NCBI GenBank assembly: GCA_001796785.1
Contig: MGNL01000120.1
Coordinates: forward strand, 1 to 10,306
Reading direction: 5' to 3'
Length of the DNA stretch: 10,306 bases
Source: Chloroflexi bacterium RBG_16_51_16
GTDB taxonomy: Bacteria; Chloroflexota; Anaerolineae; Anaerolineales; Villigracilaceae
The position numbers and the translations under genes are program-made. The notes below the pieces were generated by a model. That model ran no database searches. It saw only the letters and a program-made list of their open reading frames with translations, and had not been told where the DNA came from. Of the stretch, positions 6,513-10,306 are shown in pieces; position 1 is the stretch's first letter, and each line of letters starts with the position of its first letter.

Positions 6513-7073
6513 ATGGTGATCAAAGACATCTTGAAGGATGCCGAATCACGGATGCATGGATCCATCCAGGTGCTCACGGACGATTTGGCTGCCATTAGGA
6601 CCGGACGGGCAAGTCCTGCCCTGGTAGAAAAACTGCCGGTTGAATATTATGGCTCTCCCACCCCGCTCATGCAGTTAGCAAGTATCAGTGTCCCGGAACC
6701 GCGTTCGCTGATGATTAAGCCTTTCGATCCGTCCACCGTGAAGGATATCGAGAAGGCGATCCAGTCATCTGATCTTGGGCTTAACCCTAATAATGACGGC
6801 AAGGCTATCCACCTCAACCTGCCTCCTTTAAACGAGGAACGGCGCCGGGAGCTCGTTAAGCATGTCCATCACAGATTGGAGGAAGCTCGCGTGGCTGTGA
6901 GGAACATCCGGCGTGACTCACACAACGATATGCGTGACTTTGAAAAAGAAAAGCTGATCTCCGAGGACGATTTGAATCGCGGTGAAGAGGATCTCCAGAA
7001 ATTGACGGATAAATTTATAGAAGACATCAATCAGCTCGGTCAGAACAAGGAAAAAGAGATCCTGGAGGTTTGA
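6513..7073 (+). CDS. frr: Ribosome recycling factor
   Basis: RRF splits the post-termination ribosome together with EF-G so that subunits can be reused. The 186 residues match the family length of about 185. RTGRASPALVEKLPVEYYG, the central SVPEPRSLMIKPFD segment and RNIRRDSHNDMRDFEKEK are family hallmarks; the first and last thirds form the long three-helix bundle and the middle third the hinge domain. Two starts compete. The ATG at 6513 is only two bases from AGGAGG (6505-6510), whereas the GTG at 6516 is five bases from it and would give the common MIKDIL start. The difference is one residue; I keep the ATG but regard the GTG as quite possible. The 167-base gap before it shows only weak hairpins (for example GAATC 6470-6474 with GATTC 6481-6485) and no clear promoter or terminator. 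Confidence 0.97.
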   Translation: MVIKDILKDAESRMHGSIQVLTDDLAAIRTGRASPALVEKLPVEYYGSPTPLMQLASISVPEPRSLMIKPFDPSTVKDIEKAIQSSDLGLNPNNDGKAIHLNLPPLNEERRRELVKHVHHRLEEARVAVRNIRRDSHNDMRDFEKEKLISEDDLNRGEEDLQKLTDKFIEDINQLGQNKEKEILEV

Positions 7074-7075
7074 TC

Positions 7076-7114
7076 ATGTTTCTACACAAGCCTGATGGCC
7101 ATTCTGCTTTATAA
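7076..7114 (+). CDS. Possible 12-residue leader peptide before uppS
   Basis: An ATG at 7076 has a very good ribosome binding site, GGAGG at 7064-7068, seven bases upstream, inside the end of frr. It opens a 12-codon frame (MFLHKPDGHSAL) that stops at TAA 7112-7114, three bases before the uppS ATG, and it is in the same frame as uppS. uppS itself has no visible ribosome binding site. The mini-ORF may couple translation into uppS by reinitiation. Alternatively, 7076 is the ancestral uppS start and the TAA is a mutation or sequence error. It could also be chance, since the GGAGG lies within frr codons. Confidence 0.35.
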   Translation: MFLHKPDGHSAL

Positions 7115-7117
7115 GCA

Positions 7118-7864
7118 ATGCCTGAGTCCACACTAAACATCCCGTTGGACAAGCTGCCTCGTCACATCGCCATCATCATGGATGGCAATGGACGTTGGGC
7201 TCTGCAGCGTGGATTGCCGCGCCTGGCGGGGCACAAAGCCGGCACTGAAAACCTGCGCCGGATCATCCGCGCCTCGGTTGAGTTTGGGATTCAATATCTT
7301 ACGATCTACGCTTTCTCAACGGAAAATTGGGGCAGGCCACCGGAGGAGGTGCAGGGTTTGATGGGGATTGTCCAGGATGTGATCGACCGTGAGCTTGAGG
7401 AACTGAACCGGGAGGGTGTGCAGCTGCGCCACATCGGTCGCCTAGAACGACTGGAGCCGCGCTTGCGCGGCAAGGTCTTGAAGGCAATTGAGCGCACAAA
7501 GAATAACGATCGGCTGATATTGATTGTTGCTTTTAGTTATGGCGGTCGGGACGAGATCGTCTGGGCGATCCAGCGGATGATGAAAGATGGCATTCTCCCG
7601 GAAAACGTGGATGATGAAATGGTCAGCCGCTACCTGTATACCGCTGGTGTTCCTGATCCCGATCTTGTAATTCGCACTTCCGGCGAGCTCCGCATCAGTA
7701 ATTTCCTGATCTGGCAGGCTGCCTATTCGGAATGGTACTTTACCCCCACCTATTGGCCGGACTTCAACAAGGATGAATATCGCCTGGCCCTGGAAGCGTT
7801 CGCCCATCGGGAGCGGCGATATGGAAAGGTTTCCTCCAGCGAGCTTCAGGAATCGAATGCGTAG
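7118..7864 (+). CDS. uppS: Isoprenyl transferase (undecaprenyl diphosphate synthase)
   Basis: A cis-prenyltransferase that adds isopentenyl units to farnesyl diphosphate, giving the C55 lipid carrier precursor for peptidoglycan and other envelope polymers; it acts at the inner face of the membrane. The 248 residues match the family. Motifs in order: HIAIIMDGNGRWA with the catalytic Asp at residue 22, GHKAG, YAFSTENWGRP, VAFSYGGRDEI, and DLVIRTSGELRISNF (from about residue 182), which carries the diphosphate-binding arginines and serine. The ATG at 7118 is the first start in frame after an in-frame TAA at 7112-7114. It lacks a Shine-Dalgarno sequence, so translation may depend on coupling to a mini-ORF just upstream. 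A pathway partner, cdsA, overlaps its 3' end by eight bases. Confidence 0.95.
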   Translation: MPESTLNIPLDKLPRHIAIIMDGNGRWALQRGLPRLAGHKAGTENLRRIIRASVEFGIQYLTIYAFSTENWGRPPEEVQGLMGIVQDVIDRELEELNREGVQLRHIGRLERLEPRLRGKVLKAIERTKNNDRLILIVAFSYGGRDEIVWAIQRMMKDGILPENVDDEMVSRYLYTAGVPDPDLVIRTSGELRISNFLIWQAAYSEWYFTPTYWPDFNKDEYRLALEAFAHRERRYGKVSSSELQESNA

Positions 7865-8669
7865 GAGGGTCATCACCTCCCTGGCGCTGGTTTTGATCGG
7901 CATGCCTGCCATCATCCTCGGGGGGATTTTCTATTTCATCTTGATCTCGATTTTCATCATAGGTGCTGCCTGGGAGTATGTCCATATGTTTCACGCGGTT
8001 AATTCCCTACCAGGAATGGTTCTGACCGTGGGAGGCGTAGGGCTTATCCTCGCAGCGCGGATGTTCTTCCCGAATCACTCGGGAACTGTTTTAAGCATAC
8101 TCGTCCTCCTGTCACTAGCCTGGCATTTACTCAGCTATGAGCGTGGCCGGGAGCAAGCCGCGCTTGATTTTGGTGCAACAGCAGGCGGACTAGTTTACAT
8201 CGGCTGGGTGGGGGCTTACCTGCTTGATATTCGTACACTCCCGTTCGGCGGTTGGTGGTTCATGCTGGTCCTCCCAATCGTCTGGCTAATTGACTCAGGT
8301 GCTTACTCAATCGGTGCTGCTTACGGCAAACATAAAATGGCCAAGCGTCTCAGCCCGAAAAAAAGCTGGGAGGGTTATGCGGCCGGCATCTTTACAGGCG
8401 TACTTGCCGGTTCTTTTTTTGCATACGCCTATACAAATTTTGGCAATCTCGCGGGCCAGATCACCATCCTGAAGGGCGCGTTGTTGGGATTGCTGCTGGG
8501 CGTTCTCACGCCTTTGGGTGACCTTGGCGAAAGTCTTTTCAAACGCCAGTCTGGCTTTAAGGATTCAAGCCAGATCATACCTGGTCATGGTGGTTTCTTC
8601 GATCGGATTGATTCCTGGTTGTGGGGTGCATTCATCGGTTATTATTATCTGCGCTGGTTCATTCTATAA
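7857..8669 (+). CDS. cdsA: Phosphatidate cytidylyltransferase (CDP-diacylglycerol synthase)
   Basis: CdsA makes CDP-diacylglycerol from phosphatidic acid and CTP, the branch point of phospholipid synthesis, and is an integral membrane enzyme. From the chosen start it has 270 residues with about seven or eight hydrophobic segments, the first beginning right after MRRRV. The family signature is complete near the C-terminus: SLFKR (226-230), KD (235-236), PGHGGFFDRID (242-252). I chose the ATG at 7857 because AGGA lies five bases upstream and the ATGCGTAG overlap with the end of uppS is typical of translational coupling. The frame is open back to 7773 and an ATG at 7821 is an alternative, adding 12 polar residues. 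In many bacteria dxr and rseP follow cdsA; here glpX follows instead, after 14 bases. Confidence 0.94.
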   Translation: MRRRVITSLALVLIGMPAIILGGIFYFILISIFIIGAAWEYVHMFHAVNSLPGMVLTVGGVGLILAARMFFPNHSGTVLSILVLLSLAWHLLSYERGREQAALDFGATAGGLVYIGWVGAYLLDIRTLPFGGWWFMLVLPIVWLIDSGAYSIGAAYGKHKMAKRLSPKKSWEGYAAGIFTGVLAGSFFAYAYTNFGNLAGQITILKGALLGLLLGVLTPLGDLGESLFKRQSGFKDSSQIIPGHGGFFDRIDSWLWGAFIGYYYLRWFIL

Positions 8670-8683
8670 ATAGCAGAGGCCCG

Positions 8684-9679
8684 ATGGCTACCCTTGGAGG
8701 CATAACCCCAACCCGTAACCTGGCGCTTGAACTCGCGCGCGTCACCGAGGCAGCCGCCCTTTCAGCCGGGCGTTATATGGGTCGCGGCGCCAAGGAGCAA
8801 GCAGACCAGGCCGCGGTCAACGCCATGCGGCTGGTGCTCGGCACGCTTGATATGAACGGGATCATCGTTATCGGGGAGGGGGAAAAGGACAATGCTCCCA
8901 TGCTTTTTAATGGCGAAGTCGTGGGTAACGGCACGGGCATGGCCGTCGACGTCGCGGTTGATCCCATCGACGGTACCCGCCCGCTCGCCTTCGGTAGATC
9001 CAGCTCTCTTGCGACAGTTGCTGTGGCGCCGCGCGGTACCATGTTTAACCCAGGTCCTTTCGTCTATATGAACAAGATTGCTGTAGGTCCCGAGGCCAGG
9101 GGAAGGATCAGCATTGAGAAATCTATTTCAGAAAACCTCGAGATCATCGCCTCTGCGAAGCACACCCAGGTGGAAGATCTGACGACCATCATCCTCGACC
9201 GGGATCGTCACAAGGACATGATCGCTGAAATCCGTAAAGCGGGGGCAAGGATACGTGTCATCCCTGACGGCGATGTAGCCGCGGCTTTGATGACCGCCTG
9301 GCCTGATTCCGGTGTGGATGTTCTGTTTGGAATCGGAGGCACACCCGAGGGTGTGCTGGCTGCCTGCGCGCTGCGAGCCATGGGAGGTGAGATCCAGGGC
9401 AAACTCTATGCCCGGGATGAAAAGGAGCTCCGCCGCGGGCTCGAGGCTGGCTACAACTTCGAAAAAGTATTGACCATGGACGACCTGGTTTCTTCTGAGG
9501 ATGTCTTCTTCGCAGCCACAGGCATAACCGACGGCGAATTGCTCAAAGGAGTTCGGTATTTTGGGAATGGCGCCCGGACAGACTCATTGGTGGTGCGTGG
9601 TCTCACTGGAACCGTACGGCAGATAATCGCCACTCATCGCATCGATAAGCTGCACCAGCTCAGCTCGATCAAATACTAG
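8684..9679 (+). CDS. glpX: Class II fructose-1,6-bisphosphatase
   Basis: GlpX hydrolyses fructose 1,6-bisphosphate to fructose 6-phosphate and phosphate in gluconeogenesis; some family members also use sedoheptulose 1,7-bisphosphate. The fold is the Li-sensitive phosphatase type with divalent metals. The 331 residues match the family. Putative metal ligands by recalled alignment to E. coli GlpX are Asp41 (ADQAAVNAMR), Glu65 (GEGEKDNAPM), Asp93 and Asp96 (DPIDGTR, where E. coli has DPIEGT), and Glu222 (GGTPEGV). IPDGDVAAALMT is another family stretch. The ATG at 8684 is preceded by AGAGG (8675-8679) and the protein then begins MATLGGITPTRNL; an in-frame ATG at 8621 would lie deep inside cdsA and is rejected. 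The 14-base distance from cdsA suggests co-transcription, though there is no pathway link. Confidence 0.95.
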   Translation: MATLGGITPTRNLALELARVTEAAALSAGRYMGRGAKEQADQAAVNAMRLVLGTLDMNGIIVIGEGEKDNAPMLFNGEVVGNGTGMAVDVAVDPIDGTRPLAFGRSSSLATVAVAPRGTMFNPGPFVYMNKIAVGPEARGRISIEKSISENLEIIASAKHTQVEDLTTIILDRDRHKDMIAEIRKAGARIRVIPDGDVAAALMTAWPDSGVDVLFGIGGTPEGVLAACALRAMGGEIQGKLYARDEKELRRGLEAGYNFEKVLTMDDLVSSEDVFFAATGITDGELLKGVRYFGNGARTDSLVVRGLTGTVRQIIATHRIDKLHQLSSIKY

Positions 9680-9762
9680 ATTAATTCCGGCATCTGCCTT
9701 TCGAGATCAGGTAGTGTCCGGGGATTCATTTTTAAAAACATCGACAGCAAATATTAATCTAG
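9676..9762. repeat. Inverted repeat framing the glpX 3' end
   Basis: CTAGATTAAT (9676-9685), which includes the glpX stop codon, is repeated as its exact reverse complement ATTAATCTAG at 9753-9762. The 67 bases between contain a weaker G-U containing hairpin (CTGCCT with AGGTAG) and a TTTTTAAAAA tract. The arms could close a long stem-loop at the mRNA 3' end, but they are AT-rich and might arise by chance. Confidence 0.35.
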
Positions 9763-9800
9763 AAATCCATATCATTATTCGACGATTTCTGATTTTTTTT
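9761..9800 (+). terminator. Possible terminator between glpX and the phoD-like gene
   Basis: AGAAATC (9761-9767) pairs with GATTTCT (9784-9790), followed after GA by eight T residues (9793-9800). The T-run is excellent but the stem is AT-rich and the 16-base loop is large, so efficiency is doubtful. It is the best candidate for ending the transcript that includes glpX. The remaining bases to 9867 are AT-rich with no promoter I can call with confidence. Confidence 0.4.
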
Positions 9801-9867
9801 CCATAAGTTTGATCAATTATATTTAAATGAAACGTTTAGTCATCCATATCAACCCTCATGAGGAGCT

Positions 9868-10306
9868 ATGAATATTTTTCGACATGGAATCGCAAGTGGC
9901 GATCCTTTGCAGGATCGCGTCATCCTATGGACCCGCATTACCGCAGCAGATCATGCTGACATCGAAGTGAAATGGGAGGTCGCTGAGGAAGACCGATTTC
10001 ATGACCTCATCTGCGAGGGTACTTCCATGGCGGTTGCGGAGAATGACTATTGCGTTCATGTCGATCCGGATGGCTTACAGCCCGGCTGCCGATATTACTA
10101 TCGATTCCACGCACTCGGTGAGACCTCCCCCACAGGTCGCACCCAAACCCTGCCCCCTCAGGATACCAATCATGTGAGGTTCGTTCAAACCTCTTGCGCC
10201 AAATTCAACGCAGGCTACTTTAATGCCTATGCCCGGATGGCGGACCACGATGACATTGATTTTGTCCTCCATTTGGGAGATTACATCTACGAAGCTTCAA
10301 ACACCC
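9868..10306 (+). CDS. PhoD-like phosphatase/phosphodiesterase (3' partial)
   Basis: The first 146 residues resemble the alkaline phosphatase D family, metal-dependent enzymes that cleave phosphomonoesters or phosphodiesters. The start, MNIFRHGIASGDPLQDRVILWTRI, is the family's N-terminal fibronectin-like domain opening, and FVLHLGDYIYE at the right end is the start of the metallophosphatase domain. Asp138 and Tyr141 in that motif and Cys110 in TSCAK are the likely metal ligands by analogy with B. subtilis PhoD. An in-frame TGA at 9859-9861 lies just upstream, so the ATG at 9868 is the earliest possible start and the protein has no Tat or Sec signal peptide, unlike many secreted PhoD proteins. 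AGGAG (9861-9865) sits only two bases from the ATG, an unusually short spacing. The rest of the gene, with most catalytic residues, lies outside the window. Confidence 0.88.
   Translation, partial: MNIFRHGIASGDPLQDRVILWTRITAADHADIEVKWEVAEEDRFHDLICEGTSMAVAENDYCVHVDPDGLQPGCRYYYRFHALGETSPTGRTQTLPPQDTNHVRFVQTSCAKFNAGYFNAYARMADHDDIDFVLHLGDYIYEASNT

Noticed and set aside
8621..8683. Upstream start for glpX at 8621
   Set aside because: It would overlap the conserved C-terminus of cdsA and add 21 unrelated residues; the ATG at 8684 has AGAGG upstream and a family-like N-terminus.

Overview
This window is a mostly housekeeping stretch of a bacterial chromosome that fits the phylum Chloroflexota, probably class Anaerolineae. 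That placement rests on protein style (a NarL-type sensor kinase with the DLHDGIIQSIYAVGLSLE phosphoacceptor region, a short EF-Ts and an S2 protein with a long acidic tail) and on gene order. It is an inference; no database comparison was possible. All confident genes lie on the + strand.

Layout. (1) 1-1443: the 3' part of a two-GAF sensor histidine kinase whose start lies left of the window. (2) 1444-2254: about 810 bases without a recognisable gene, visibly AT-rich, with a few DnaA-box-like sites and, at its right end, an extended -10 promoter for dnaA. (3) 2255-3607: dnaA, complete. (4) 3608-3830: a gap with a near-perfect extended -10 promoter followed by four consecutive small hairpins, which looks like a structured 5' leader of the ribosomal protein S2 gene. 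(5) 3831-8669: the conserved translation and envelope cluster rpsB, tsf, pyrH, frr, uppS, cdsA. A good intrinsic terminator between tsf and pyrH separates an rpsB-tsf unit from pyrH-frr-uppS-cdsA. (6) 8684-9679: glpX, a class II fructose-1,6-bisphosphatase, 14 bases after cdsA and probably co-transcribed. (7) 9680-9867: an AT-rich gap with a possible terminator. (8) 9868 to the right edge: the 5' part of a PhoD-type phosphatase gene.

How the genes fit together. dnaA starts chromosome replication. rpsB (ribosomal protein S2) and tsf (elongation factor Ts) serve protein synthesis. pyrH makes UDP for RNA and cell-wall precursors. frr recycles ribosomes. uppS and cdsA make the undecaprenyl lipid carrier precursor and CDP-diacylglycerol for envelope building. 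glpX serves gluconeogenesis.

I do not see a defence system, mobile element, CRISPR array, tRNA or rRNA. The items most worth a second look are the hairpin array in the rpsB leader, an in-frame mini-ORF with a strong ribosome binding site just before the SD-less uppS start, the AT-rich dnaA upstream region as a possible origin, and an inverted-repeat cluster at the end of tsf.
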